The notes: generated by a model from the sequence alone, not told the origin. A stretch of 64,000 nt of DNA from Bog-756 sp963778165 (GCA_963778165.1 CAVZTE010000004.1:1-64000); one strand, 5' to 3'. Positions 35,949 to 44,808 are shown, numbered from the stretch's first letter. Program-made: numbers and translations.

Positions 35949-37652
35949 ATGGACCGGAAGTGGTGGACGCTCACCGCGGTGTGCGCCGGCACGTTCATGC
36001 TCCTGTTGGACCTCTCGGTGGTCAACGTCGCCCTCCCCGACATCCAACGGTCGCTGCACTCGTCCTTCGCCGACCTCCAGTGGGTCATCGACGCCTACAC
36101 CCTGACCCTGGCCGCCTTCCTACTGACAGCGGGGGTCATCGGCGACATCTTCGGCCGACGCCGGCTCTTCGCCATCGGGTTGACGGTGTTCTCGGCATCG
36201 TCGTTGGCGTGCGGCCTGTCCACGTCGCCACTGATGCTCAACGTGTCCCGCGCCGTCCAGGGGGTGGGTGGAGCGATCATGTTCGCCACCTCGCTGGCCC
36301 TCATCGCCCAGGCCTTCTCGGGCAAGGAGCGAGGGACGGCCTTCGGCATCTACGGAGCGGTCATCGGCGGCGCCGTGGCCATCGGACCACTGGTGGGCGG
36401 GGCGTTGACCAGTGGCATCGGATGGCGGTGGATCTTCTTCGTGAACCTGCCTGTCGGAGCAGCAGCCATCGCCATCACCCTGGCCAAGGTGAAGGACTCG
36501 CTCCCGTCCATCCCCAGGAAGATCGACTGGATCGGGTTCGTCACCTTCTCCGCCTCGCTCTTCATGCTGGTCTATGCCCTGGTGGAAGGGAACTCGCAGG
36601 GGTGGGGCAGTGCGCTCATCGTGGGCCTGCTGGCCGGGTCGGCCGTGGCCATGGCGGCGTTCCTGGTGGCCGAGTGGCGCGGGGCCGATCCCATGCTCGA
36701 CCTGACATTGTTCAAGCGTCCGGCCATGAGCGGGGTATCGCTGGCCGCCTTCACCATCTCCGGCTCCATCTACGCCATGTTCTTGTACCTCACCCTCTAC
36801 ATGCAGGATGTGCTGGGCTTCGGGCCCTTCGCCGCCGGGGTCCGGTTGTTGCCCATCACCCTGCTGGCCTTCGGCATCGCCCCCATCGCCGGCAAGATGA
36901 CCGTGAAGGTGGGGGCCCGGTACCTGCTCGGGCTGGGCCTGCTGCTCATCTCCCTGGGCTGCGTCCTGACCACCCATGTCCAAGCGGACTCCACCTGGAC
37001 GGTGTTGCTGCCCGGGTTCATCGTGGCCGGCATCGGCATCGGCATCATCAATCCGGTGGTGGCCTCGGCCACGGTGTCGGTGGTGCCGCCCGAGCACAGC
37101 GGCATGGCGTCCGGTGCCACCAGCACCTTCCGCCAGGTGGGCATCGCCACCGGGATCGCCGGGCTCGGCGCGGTCTTCCTGAGCCAGATCCGGCCGGCCA
37201 CGGTCAACGCCTTGGCGGCCACTCCGGCCGGCCGACTGGTGGTGGCCCACGGGGGGTCCCAACTGTCCGCCGCGGTGGCCGAGGGCGGCGTGCGCCAACT
37301 GGCGGCATCGATCCCTGACGCCCCGGTGCGACACGCCCTGATCGCCGCTTACCACGTCGGGTTCACCGCCACCTTCGACCACCTGATGGCCATCGCCGCC
37401 GTGGTGTCACTGGTCGGCGCGGTGGGATCGCTGATCCTGGTCCGTCAACGCGACTTCGTGCCCAGCTTGTCACTGGACGACGAAGAGGCATCCGGCGCCG
37501 TCGGAGGATCTGGTGACGATGTCGGCGCGGCCGAGGCCGCGGGCTTGATCACGTCACCGGCCCCGTCCGCCACGCCCAGGCCCTCGGCCGCATCGTCTCC
37601 TCATGCGCAGGTCCCCGCTCGGGAAGCTCCCACCTCTACGCCGGCGAAGTAG
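35949..37652 (+). CDS. MFS transporter, DHA2 (EmrB/QacA) drug exporter family
   Basis: 567 residues with about 14 membrane segments. Motif C-like and family features are visible: L-L-D-L-S-V-V-N-V-A-L-P-D-I near residue 20 (the DHA2 signature), G-D-I-F-G-R-R-R near 64 (motif A), R-A-V-Q-G-V-G-G-A-I near 100, and P-L-V-G-G-A-L-T near 140. The last 70 residues are a soluble Ser/Ala/Pro-rich tail. ATG 35949 follows AAAAGGGGGG; GTG 35946 is directly before it. A TAACCT hexamer at 35871 may be its -10 box. Probably a proton-driven exporter of hydrophobic compounds. Confidence 0.88.
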   Translation: MDRKWWTLTAVCAGTFMLLLDLSVVNVALPDIQRSLHSSFADLQWVIDAYTLTLAAFLLTAGVIGDIFGRRRLFAIGLTVFSASSLACGLSTSPLMLNVSRAVQGVGGAIMFATSLALIAQAFSGKERGTAFGIYGAVIGGAVAIGPLVGGALTSGIGWRWIFFVNLPVGAAAIAITLAKVKDSLPSIPRKIDWIGFVTFSASLFMLVYALVEGNSQGWGSALIVGLLAGSAVAMAAFLVAEWRGADPMLDLTLFKRPAMSGVSLAAFTISGSIYAMFLYLTLYMQDVLGFGPFAAGVRLLPITLLAFGIAPIAGKMTVKVGARYLLGLGLLLISLGCVLTTHVQADSTWTVLLPGFIVAGIGIGIINPVVASATVSVVPPEHSGMASGATSTFRQVGIATGIAGLGAVFLSQIRPATVNALAATPAGRLVVAHGGSQLSAAVAEGGVRQLAASIPDAPVRHALIAAYHVGFTATFDHLMAIAAVVSLVGAVGSLILVRQRDFVPSLSLDDEEASGAVGGSGDDVGAAEAAGLITSPAPSATPRPSAASSPHAQVPAREAPTSTPAK

Positions 37653-37681
37653 CGCCCATCCTCAACGCCGTATCTCCGCAT

Positions 37682-37755
37682 CTATCCACCCCGGATCTAT
37701 CCGCCCGCGTCTATCCGACGCGCATCTATCCACCCCGCATCTATCCACCCCGCAT
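37682..37755. repeat. five 14-15-bp tandem repeats from the stop of the DUF218 gene
   Basis: Units CTATCCACCCCG(C/G)AT and variants start at 37682, 37697, 37711, 37726 and 37741. Read on the minus strand, the unit at 37741-37755 is the last four codons plus TAG stop of the DUF218 gene, and each further copy keeps the TAG. The MFS gene ends 30 bp to the left. Confidence 0.85.
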
Positions 37756-38184
37756 CGCCCGGAACAGGCGACGCCAAGCGCTGAGGAGGGCATAGGCCGC
37801 GCCGCCGGCGTGCACCCACCAGCTGTGCCGCCAGTCGCCATCGGCCGGCACGAGCCGGGTGGCCAGATCGGGCCGCATCCGTCTCAGGTAGACGCCGGCC
37901 CGACGGGCGTGGAACCAGTCCGACGCCACCGCGATCTGATCGGCGCCTTCGAGGTACGGAATCGACCGTTCCACGTTCTCCCATGTCGATCGGGCCGTCG
38001 GCTCGACCATGACCGTCTCTTCGGGAGCCAGCGAGGCCAGTCGCTCCGCCTCGCCCCGGTGTCCGCTGGCCACCAGGGTGCCTCCGCCGTGCCGGGCCAG
38101 GGTTCGCTGGGCCACGGTCATCCGCCAGCGCTCGACACCTCGAATCCGCCCGCCATAGCCGGGAACGAGGATGACCATCGGCAC
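37741..38184 (-). CDS. YdcF/DUF218-family protein
   Basis: 147 residues. Core pattern I-L-V-P-G-Y-G-G near residue 6, R-T-L-A-R-H-G-G-G-T-L-V-A-S-G near 28, E-P-T-A-R-S-T-W-E-N-V near 62 and I-A-V-A-S-D-W-F-H-A-R-R-A near 84 match DUF218 (the ElyC/SanA/YdcF group), often linked to envelope functions. GTG 38184 is supported by TACATT 7 nt upstream on the minus strand; ATG 38178 is the alternative. It is located 26 bp after the VOC gene on the same strand. Confidence 0.75.
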   Translation of the reverse strand: MPMVILVPGYGGRIRGVERWRMTVAQRTLARHGGGTLVASGHRGEAERLASLAPEETVMVEPTARSTWENVERSIPYLEGADQIAVASDWFHARRAGVYLRRMRPDLATRLVPADGDWRHSWWVHAGGAAYALLSAWRRLFRAMRGG

Positions 38185-38210
38185 CCGCGGAAATGTAGGC
38201 CGCCCGGGGA

Positions 38211-38600
38211 CTATCCGTCAGTTCGGATCCGCTCGACGAGTTGCAGGACGTTGCCCTCGGGATCGACCCCGTCGCAGTGGATCCCACCCCGGAACTCCCA
38301 CTGGCTGGTCACGGAGTCGAGGAGGCCCCCGAACTCGGCGAAGCGCGTCCGCAGCACATCGATGTCGTCGACCCTGAAGGCGAGCTTGATCGGGACCTCT
38401 TCACGACGCGCCGGGGGATCCGACACGACGATCGTGGCGGCGATCTGCTCAGGCACCTTCACCAGCGACAACGTCCACGACTCGGACTCGAGCACGCAGT
38501 ACCCACGGGCACGGTCGGCGACCTCCATCCGCAAGCACGCTTGATAGAACGACTGCATCCGGTCCAGGTCCTTGACGTAGATGACCGCGCCGCTCTTCAT
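38211..38600 (-). CDS. VOC/glyoxalase-family protein
   Basis: 129 residues with two beta-alpha-beta-beta-beta modules. The N-terminus A-V-I-Y-V-K-D-L-D-R-M-Q-S-F-Y and the C-terminus F-R-G-G-I-H-C-D-G-V-D-P-E-G-N-V-L-Q-L-V-E are characteristic, the latter with the metal-binding Glu region. Members include glyoxalase I, dioxygenases and resistance proteins; the specific function is not evident. ATG 38600 has TACGAT (complement of 38608-38613) 7 nt upstream, which suggests a leaderless transcript. Confidence 0.8.
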   Translation of the reverse strand: MKSGAVIYVKDLDRMQSFYQACLRMEVADRARGYCVLESESWTLSLVKVPEQIAATIVVSDPPARREEVPIKLAFRVDDIDVLRTRFAEFGGLLDSVTSQWEFRGGIHCDGVDPEGNVLQLVERIRTDG

Positions 38601-38711
38601 GCCGGTGATCGTAGGAGTCCGCTCCCCGGCGAGCGACGGATCGTCCGCCGGGGATGGACCAGGCGGACCACTAGGGTCCCTACCGGAAGCTGACCGAATG
38701 AGGAGTTCGAG

Positions 38712-39683
38712 ATGAAGACCAGACTGACCGACATCCTCGGCATCGACCATCCGGTCATGCTGGCCGGCATGGGAGGCGTGTCGTATGCGCCCCTGGTCAC
38801 GGCGGTGTCGGAGGCCGGGGGATTCGGTTGCCTGGGCGCCTCGACCATGAGCAACGAGCAGATGGTGAGCGAGATCGCCGCCGTGCGACAGGCCACCGAC
38901 AAGCCGTTCGGCGTGGACCTGCTCACCGCCATGCCCGGCGATCTCGCCGCCCAGGTCGGCCAGATCATCGATGGCGGGGCCTCGGTGTTCGTGGCCGGCC
39001 TGGGAGTCCCGGCCGACGTGGTCGAGCTCTGTCACCGCCACGACGTGCTGGTCGTGAACATGTGCGGGAAGGTCGACCACGCCCGGCGGGCCCTCGACGC
39101 CGGGTGCGACATCGTGGTGGCCCAGGGCACCGAGGCCGGCGGGCACACCGGCCTGGTGGCCACCATGCCCCTGGTCCCCCAGATCGTCGACGCCGTCGGG
39201 GCGCACATCCCGGTGGTGGCGGCCGGCGGCATCTTCGACGGGAGGGGCCTGGCCGCCGCCCTGTCCCTCGGCGCCGACGGCGTCTGGATCGGAACGCGGT
39301 TCATCGCCACCCCCGAAGCCCGGGCCGTGAGCGGTTACAAGGACGCGCTGGTGCGCACCAAGGAGGACGGCACCACCATCAGCCGGGCCTTCTCCGGCAA
39401 GACCATGCGGGTGGTCCGCAACCGGTACACCACGTTCTACGAGGAGCACCCCGAAGAGCTCGAGCCGTTCCCCGCCCAACTCGGACGATCGATGCACGAA
39501 GGTGCCTTCCATCTGGGTGGGGACGAGGGCACCTCGGACATCGACCCCGAACGCGAGTGCTACCCCACCGGCCAGGGTGTCGGTGCCATCCAGACCCTCA
39601 TGCCGGCGGCCAGCCTGGTCGCCCAGATCGTGAGTCAGGCCGAACAGGTACTGTCGGGCCTGGCCCGGACCGTGAACGCCTGA
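38712..39683 (+). CDS. nitronate monooxygenase-family flavin oxidoreductase
   Basis: 323 residues of the same FMN TIM-barrel family as 769-1884. H-P-V-M-L-A-G-M-G-G-V near residue 13, V-N-M-C-G-K near 115, A-Q-G-T-E-A-G-G-H-T-G near 138 (catalytic His region) and A-A-G-G-I-F-D-G-R-G followed by G-V-W-I-G-T-R-F. The ATG is preceded by GAGGAG. Related mycobacterial enzymes are often encoded with fatty acid or CoA-thioester catabolism genes and may be enoyl-CoA-type reductases rather than true nitronate oxidases. Confidence 0.82.
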   Translation: MKTRLTDILGIDHPVMLAGMGGVSYAPLVTAVSEAGGFGCLGASTMSNEQMVSEIAAVRQATDKPFGVDLLTAMPGDLAAQVGQIIDGGASVFVAGLGVPADVVELCHRHDVLVVNMCGKVDHARRALDAGCDIVVAQGTEAGGHTGLVATMPLVPQIVDAVGAHIPVVAAGGIFDGRGLAAALSLGADGVWIGTRFIATPEARAVSGYKDALVRTKEDGTTISRAFSGKTMRVVRNRYTTFYEEHPEELEPFPAQLGRSMHEGAFHLGGDEGTSDIDPERECYPTGQGVGAIQTLMPAASLVAQIVSQAEQVLSGLARTVNA

Positions 39684-39712
39684 GCGCGCCGGCCTGAGCC
39701 CACCAACCACCG

Positions 39713-41227
39713 TCAGGGCTCGTCGAGCACCGACCGGTCGCCGGCCCGCAGCCCGGCGATGATGGTCCGGTAGACGCCGGCGGCATCGTCCCCCAGCGAG
39801 TCGGTGTCGAGCCAGCGGGTCCCGTGCTCGCCGCCATGGCGATCGACGCCGTAGAGGCCGAAGCGGGGCTCGTACGATCCCCACTCGTAGTTGTCGACCA
39901 GTGACCAGTGCCAGTACCCCTGCACCGGAACACCGCCGTCGACCGCAGCCATGACAGCAGCCACGTTCTCCCGGAGGTACCGAGGGCGGTCCCATCCATC
40001 CAGACGGATGTAGGACCGTCCCTGGCGCACCCGGTTGCACATCCCGTTCTCCACCACCCACAGGGGGATGCCCGGCATCAACGCCCGTTGGGTCTCCAGC
40101 CAGCGGGTCAGCCCGACCGGATCCGGGACGTCGTCCCACAGCTCGCGGGTCGGGAAGACCTTGCGCCCGCCGGCGGTGCGGTGACCGGGCAGCCGGAGGT
40201 GCCGGGCGGTCTGGGGGTCGTAGAAGTCGAGGCCCAGCACGTCGAGGGTGCGCCGGTGCGGGCTGTCGTAGACCGCTCGCACCGCCCGGCTGGGACGCAC
40301 CGGCGGCCCACCCGCCGACCGACTGCCGACCGAGCCCGAGCCCGAACCCGAACGGGCGGTATACGGACACCTGGCCGCCCCGACCTTGCGCAGCACGTAC
40401 TCAGCGGGGTTGGCCGGGGGCAGGGCGGCGTCGTGTTGACGGCGACGCTCACCCAACCACACCCCGAGGTCGTCACGGTCGATCCCCATCGACGGGGCCA
40501 GCAGCAGGTCGGTGAGCATCCGGTCGTACTCGTAGATGCTCATACAGGAGTTGTTGGTGGTGACCACGGCGTCGGGCCGGGCGGCGTGGATGACCTCGTA
40601 GCCGGCCACGTGGGCCGCCAGCAGGTTGTCCACGGACATGGCCACGTCCCCGAAGGCCACCAGGCGGCCGGGGGGGAAGTACCCGAGGAACCACGATCCG
40701 AGGGCCAGCACATTGATCTCGTTGATGGTGACCCAGTACCGGACCAGGGGGGCCAGGGCCTCGACGGCCAGCTCGGCCCAGACCCGGTAGCGGGCAGCGG
40801 CATCAGGCCGCAACCACAGGTCCTCACCCAGCCAGGCCGGATGGGTGAAGTGGTGCAGGGTGACCAGCGGCTCGAGGCCACGGTCAAGACAACCCTGGAC
40901 GATGGAGACGTAGTGGTCCAGGGCCTGACGGTCGACCACGTCCGGTTCGGGCACCACCCGGGCCCACTCGACCCCCAGCCGGAACGAGTTGCAGCCCAGG
41001 GCGGCGGCCCGGTCCAGGGCCACCTCGGGCCGGTCCCAGAAGCCCACCGCGTCCCCCGACGGCTCCACCCGCCCGGCCTGCTCCCAGGCCAGCCAGTTGT
41101 TGGCCGGCTGCCCCGATTTGTTGTACCCGCCCTCCACCTGGAACCCGGCCGTGGCCACGCCCAGAAAGAAGTCGTCGGGCAGCCCGGCGTCGGTGCCCGG
41201 TCGCTGCCCCGGCGTGCGGTCTTCCAT
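39713..41227 (-). CDS. glycoside hydrolase family 1 (beta-glucosidase-like)
   Basis: 504 residues. F-L-G-V-A-T-A-G-F-Q-V-E-G-G near residue 22 (sugar-binding Gln/Glu region), the acid/base Glu in W-V-T-I-N-E-I-N-V near 170 and the nucleophile in L-W-V-V-E-N-G-M-C-N near 404 are present. So is the C-terminal G-Y-W-H-W-S-L-V-D-N-Y-E-W. A Ser/Gly-rich insertion (about 300-325) precedes the second half. No signal peptide is seen, so it probably acts in the cytoplasm on beta-glycosides. ATG 41227 starts the conserved region at the right distance. No sugar transporter is nearby. Confidence 0.88.
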   Translation of the reverse strand: MEDRTPGQRPGTDAGLPDDFFLGVATAGFQVEGGYNKSGQPANNWLAWEQAGRVEPSGDAVGFWDRPEVALDRAAALGCNSFRLGVEWARVVPEPDVVDRQALDHYVSIVQGCLDRGLEPLVTLHHFTHPAWLGEDLWLRPDAAARYRVWAELAVEALAPLVRYWVTINEINVLALGSWFLGYFPPGRLVAFGDVAMSVDNLLAAHVAGYEVIHAARPDAVVTTNNSCMSIYEYDRMLTDLLLAPSMGIDRDDLGVWLGERRRQHDAALPPANPAEYVLRKVGAARCPYTARSGSGSGSVGSRSAGGPPVRPSRAVRAVYDSPHRRTLDVLGLDFYDPQTARHLRLPGHRTAGGRKVFPTRELWDDVPDPVGLTRWLETQRALMPGIPLWVVENGMCNRVRQGRSYIRLDGWDRPRYLRENVAAVMAAVDGGVPVQGYWHWSLVDNYEWGSYEPRFGLYGVDRHGGEHGTRWLDTDSLGDDAAGVYRTIIAGLRAGDRSVLDEP

Positions 41228-41342
41228 GAGTGAACTCCCGTGACGGGGCGGTGCCTGACGGATGGCGATGGTAGCTTGCCCACCTGGTGGCCCCGGGCGG
41301 CCCCTCGGCCACCCGCCTGGCCCGACCGCCACACCGTTCCCC

Positions 41343-42911
41343 ATGCACCCCCCCGTCCCCGACCCTGAGCGCATCCCGGTCATCGTGGCCTCGGGCCAGT
41401 CGATCGAGCGCACCGACGTGGTGACCCCGGTCGATCTCATGGTGCGGGCCGGCCAGCAGGCCCTGGAAGCGACCCCCGGGCTGCGTGACCACGTCGACCG
41501 GGTCTCGGTGGTCAACGTGATGACCCGCACCGGTCCGGCCCCGGCCACCGAGTTGGCCGAGGCCCTCGGAGTTGGCGCCGCAGTGTGCGAGGTCACCACC
41601 ATCGGCGGCAACTCCCCGCAGTGGCTGGTCACCCGGGCCGCCGCCGACATCGCCGGCGGGGCCCTGTCGGTGAGCCTGATCGCCGGGGCCGAGGCCATCC
41701 GGTCCGGGCGCCATCGCCGGGCCGCCGGTGAGCCCCGGGAGCTGGGTCGCACCGACCTGGCCCCGGACCCGGTGGTGGGCGACGATCTCCCCGGAGTCGG
41801 CCCCGCCGAGACCGGTGCCCAACTCCTGGTGCCGGTGCACGTCTACCCACTGTTCGAGAGCGTGGTGGCGGCCCGGGCCGGACGGAACGCCACCGAGCAC
41901 CGACAGGCCATGGCCGAACTGCTGGCACCGTTCACCGAGGTGGCGGCGGCCAATCCCTACGCCTGGTTCCCGCAGGCCCGCAACCCTGCCGACATCGCCA
42001 CCCCCACCCCGGACAACCGCATCGTGTGCGAGCCGTACACCAAGTTGATGACGGCCTTCCTGGGCTCCGACCAGGGTGCCGCGGTCATCGTCTGCTCACT
42101 GGCTGCGGCCCGGCGGGCCGGGGTGGCCGACCGGGCCGTCTTCATCTGGTCGGGGGCCGGGGCCACCGATGTCCGCTTCCCCACCGCCCGTCCCGACCCC
42201 GGCCGATCCCCCGCCATCGCCGCCGCCGGACAGGCGGCGCTGGCCGCGGCGTCTTCGGCCGCCGGTGGAGTGGCCGGTGGCAGAGCAGTAGGGGGCAGAG
42301 CGGTGCTGGGCATGGACGACATCGAGGTGCTCGACATCTACTCCTGCTTCCCCTCGGCGGTGGAGCTGGCCACCGAGGCTCTCGGCATCGCCCCCGACGA
42401 CCACCGTTCGCTGACCGTCACCGGCGGGCTCCCCTACTTCGGCGGTCCGGGCAACAACTACACCACCCACGGGATCGGCTCGGTGACCGACCGGCTGCGG
42501 GAGTCCGGCGGCGGCGCCGAGACCCGGCTGGGCCTGGCCACCGGGCTCGGATGGTTCATCACCAAGCACGCCGTCGGCATCTACGGCACCACGCCGCCAC
42601 CGGGCGGATTCCGGGTCGGCGACACCACCGGGGCCCAGTCGGCCATCGACTCGTCGGCGGTGGAGGTGGCCCTGGAGGTCGAGACCCCGACCACGGCCAC
42701 GGTCGTGGCGGCCACCGTGATCCGCGACACCCAAGGCGCAGCCACCGGGGCGCCCATGCTGGTGGCTCTGCCCGACGGCCGTCACATGGCCCTCATGGCC
42801 GCCGACGACGACACCGTGGGCGCGGTCGGCCGGCTGGACGTGCCCGGCCTGGTCGGATCGTCGGTCGTGGTCGACCCCGGTGCGCCGCGCTACCGTCTGC
42901 CCACGAGCTGA
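41343..42911 (+). CDS. thiolase-like acetyl-CoA acetyltransferase family protein (SCP-x type)
   Basis: 522 residues. The thiolase fold is recognisable, with a C-terminal beta-barrel-like domain as in long actinobacterial acetyl-CoA acetyltransferase homologues. The region that normally carries the nucleophilic Cys reads T-T-I-G-G-N-S-P-Q-W, so that Cys is absent. Y-S-C-F-P-S-A-V-E near residue 335 and G-G-L-P-Y-F-G-G-P-G-N-N-Y-T-T-H-G near 362 (His region) are conserved. It may be a non-canonical or non-catalytic acyl-CoA-binding thiolase. The downstream crotonase gene starts 20 bp later, and the two likely form an operon. Confidence 0.75.
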   Translation: MHPPVPDPERIPVIVASGQSIERTDVVTPVDLMVRAGQQALEATPGLRDHVDRVSVVNVMTRTGPAPATELAEALGVGAAVCEVTTIGGNSPQWLVTRAAADIAGGALSVSLIAGAEAIRSGRHRRAAGEPRELGRTDLAPDPVVGDDLPGVGPAETGAQLLVPVHVYPLFESVVAARAGRNATEHRQAMAELLAPFTEVAAANPYAWFPQARNPADIATPTPDNRIVCEPYTKLMTAFLGSDQGAAVIVCSLAAARRAGVADRAVFIWSGAGATDVRFPTARPDPGRSPAIAAAGQAALAAASSAAGGVAGGRAVGGRAVLGMDDIEVLDIYSCFPSAVELATEALGIAPDDHRSLTVTGGLPYFGGPGNNYTTHGIGSVTDRLRESGGGAETRLGLATGLGWFITKHAVGIYGTTPPPGGFRVGDTTGAQSAIDSSAVEVALEVETPTTATVVAATVIRDTQGAATGAPMLVALPDGRHMALMAADDDTVGAVGRLDVPGLVGSSVVVDPGAPRYRLPTS

Positions 42912-42931
42912 GCGCACTCCAGGAGACCGCT

Positions 42932-43702
42932 ATGGACGAACTGCTACGGGAACGACGGGGTCACATCGAGATCCTGACCATCAACCGCCCCGAGGCCCGC
43001 AACGCCATCAACGGGGCGGTGTCCCGTGGCTTCGCCGCGGCCTTCGACGAGCTCGAGGCCGACGACGACTGTTGGGTGGTCATCGTCACCGGAGCCGGGG
43101 ACAAGGCCTTCAGCGCCGGCATGGACCTCAAGGCCTTCACCGCCGGAGAGTCCGCGGACATCATGGGGGCCAAGGGGGGGTTCGGCGGGATCGCCCAACG
43201 GGAGTTCCCCAAGCCGCTCATCGCCGCCGTCAACGGCTCGGCTCTGGCCGGGGGCTGCGAGATCATGCTCTCCTGCGACCTGGTGGTGGCAGTGGAGGAG
43301 GCCAAATTCGGCATCCCCGAGGTCAAGCGGGGGCTCATGGCCGCCGCCGGTGGCCTGATCCGTCTCCCGAAGAGGATCCCACCGGCCATCGCCCTGGAGT
43401 TGGCCCTGACCGGTGATCCCATCGACGCCCCGCGGGCGCTGGCCCTCGGTCTGATCAACCGGGTGGTCCCGGCGGGATCGTTGATGGACGAGGCCATGGC
43501 CCTGGCCACCACCATCGCCGAAAACGCCCCACTGGCCGTACGGACCTCCAAGCGGGTGATGAAAGAGGCCGGCGAGCTGCCCGATGCCCAGGGGTGGGCC
43601 ATCAACAACGCCGCAGTGCCCGAGGTGTTCGGCTCCGCCGATGCCATGGAGGGTCCGGTGGCCTTCGCCGAGAAGCGCAAGCCCAACTGGTCGGGCAAGT
43701 AG
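42932..43702 (+). CDS. enoyl-CoA hydratase/isomerase (crotonase family)
   Basis: 256 residues. The oxyanion-hole segments are A-F-S-A-G-M-D-L-K-A-F near residue 64 and A-L-A-G-G-C-E-I-M-L near 106, followed by F-G-I-P-E-V-K-R-G near 130 with a Glu at one catalytic position. At the other usual catalytic-Glu site the sequence is L-M-A-A-A-G-G-L. The ATG has AGGAG upstream. The best reading is a hydratase or isomerase of beta-oxidation, linked to the preceding thiolase-like gene. Confidence 0.88.
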   Translation: MDELLRERRGHIEILTINRPEARNAINGAVSRGFAAAFDELEADDDCWVVIVTGAGDKAFSAGMDLKAFTAGESADIMGAKGGFGGIAQREFPKPLIAAVNGSALAGGCEIMLSCDLVVAVEEAKFGIPEVKRGLMAAAGGLIRLPKRIPPAIALELALTGDPIDAPRALALGLINRVVPAGSLMDEAMALATTIAENAPLAVRTSKRVMKEAGELPDAQGWAINNAAVPEVFGSADAMEGPVAFAEKRKPNWSGK

Positions 43703-43719
43703 GCCTTGGGTCGGCCCTC

Positions 43720-43803
43720 CGGTCCGGGCCGGTTCAGTCCTGTCCGGTCCGGTGCAGTCCGGTTGAGTCCGGTCCGGTGCAGTTCAGTCCGGTCCGGTCC
43801 GGC
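43720..43803. repeat. GGTCCGGT-type low-complexity repeats
   Basis: Irregular head-to-tail copies of (A/G)GTCCGGT(C/G)C and AGT(C/T)CGGT fill the gap between the crotonase gene and the promoter of the CopD-like gene. No coding content is seen. Confidence 0.55.
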
Positions 43804-43835
43804 TTCAGGTCACATGGGTTCTCACAGGTCTCCGG

Positions 43836-43841
43836 TATAGA
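43836..43841 (+). promoter_or_regulatory. possible -10 box (TATAGA) of the CopD-like gene
   Basis: TATAGA ends 8 nt before ATG 43850; no Shine-Dalgarno sequence is seen. Confidence 0.4.
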
Positions 43842-43849
43842 CGGCCACC

Positions 43850-44317
43850 ATGAACATCGTCGGACACTCCGCCGCGGCCCTGGCCGCCTCCCATTCGGGC
43901 CCCAACGTGCCGGGCCTTTCGGACGGCCTCGGCGGCTTCCGCCTCATCCTCCACCTGCTGGCGGCCACGATCTGGGTGGGCGGTCAGTTCACCGTGGCCG
44001 GCCTGCTCCCCACGCTGCGCACCTTGGGAGAGGACGCCCCGAAGAAGGTGGCGGTGGCCTTCGCCCGCCTGCTGTGGCCGGCCTACGCCGTCCTGGTGAT
44101 CACCGGTTTCTGGAACATCAGTGCCCTGACCGTGAAGGATGCCTCATCAGCCTGGAAGACCGTCCTCATCATCAAGATAGTGGTGGTGGTACTGGCCGGG
44201 GTGGGGGTCTTCCTCCATCAGCGGGCCACCACCAAACGAGGCACGGCCGTGTGGGGGGCGGTCGGGGCCGTCGCCTCGGTGGCCGCCCTGTGCCTCGGGG
44301 TGTTCCTGGCCGGCTGA
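43850..44317 (+). CDS. CopD-like four-helix membrane protein
   Basis: 155 residues with four predicted membrane segments (about 32-50, 75-95, 108-125 and 135-153). H-L-L-A-A-T-I-W-V-G-G-Q-F in the first helix is the His/Trp/Gly-Gly motif of the copper-resistance D/DUF2269 family. It could bind haem or copper, or be a respiratory accessory protein; neighbouring genes do not decide this. The start has a TATAGA box 8 nt upstream. Confidence 0.7.
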   Translation: MNIVGHSAAALAASHSGPNVPGLSDGLGGFRLILHLLAATIWVGGQFTVAGLLPTLRTLGEDAPKKVAVAFARLLWPAYAVLVITGFWNISALTVKDASSAWKTVLIIKIVVVVLAGVGVFLHQRATTKRGTAVWGAVGAVASVAALCLGVFLAG

Positions 44318-44380
44318 CCGGCCCTGACCAGCCCTGACCAGCCCTGACCGGCTCTGACCAGCTCTGACCAGCCCTGACCA
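44311..44380. repeat. seven 10-bp tandem repeats beginning with the CopD-like gene stop
   Basis: Seven consecutive 10-bp units, G(C/G)(C/T)CTGACC(A/G) in form, start at 44311 and then every 10 bp. The first carries the TGA stop (44315-44317) of the CopD-like gene and every copy keeps CTGACC. Confidence 0.85.
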
Positions 44381-44502
44381 GCTCATCCGCGCCGGCGGTC
44401 GGCGCCGAACAGTTGAGAGGACGCCGCCGGAGGCACGCTGAACTGCGTGGCCAGCCGTACACGTCTAACCTGGTAACCGCATCCAGCAAGGGAGACATCG
44501 CC

Positions 44503-44808
44503 ATGCACTTCAGCCCCCCAGCAGACATCTTTGGCATGGACGGCATCATCGTGCTCGTTGTCGTGGTGCTGGTCCTGTTCGGTTCGACCCAGATCCCCAA
44601 GCTGGCCCGTTCCCTGGGCTCCGCACAGAAGGAGTTCAAGAAGGGCCTGGACGATGGGGCGTCGGACGACGGACACGGCGCCACGTCGGCGACTCACGCC
44701 GCCCCGCCTGCCGTGATCGCCCCTCCGGTCGTGGTGGCCCCGGTGGTGACCCCACCGGCGCAGCCCGCACCGGCTGCCGGCGACGGGACCGCGGGCCAGG
44801 TTTCCTGA
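44503..44808 (+). CDS. tatA: Sec-independent protein translocase TatA
   Basis: 101 residues. One N-terminal membrane helix (about 13-27, I-I-V-L-V-V-V-V-L-V-L-F-G), then the TatA hinge and amphipathic helix F-G-S-T-Q-I-P-K-L-A-R-S-L-G-S-A-Q-K-E-F-K-K. The tail is Pro/Ala/Val-rich. TatA forms the pore of the twin-arginine translocase with TatC, which is not in the window. ATG 44503 has AAGGGAGA upstream. TAACCT at 44466-44471 may be its -10 box. Confidence 0.88.
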   Translation: MHFSPPADIFGMDGIIVLVVVVLVLFGSTQIPKLARSLGSAQKEFKKGLDDGASDDGHGATSATHAAPPAVIAPPVVVAPVVTPPAQPAPAAGDGTAGQVS

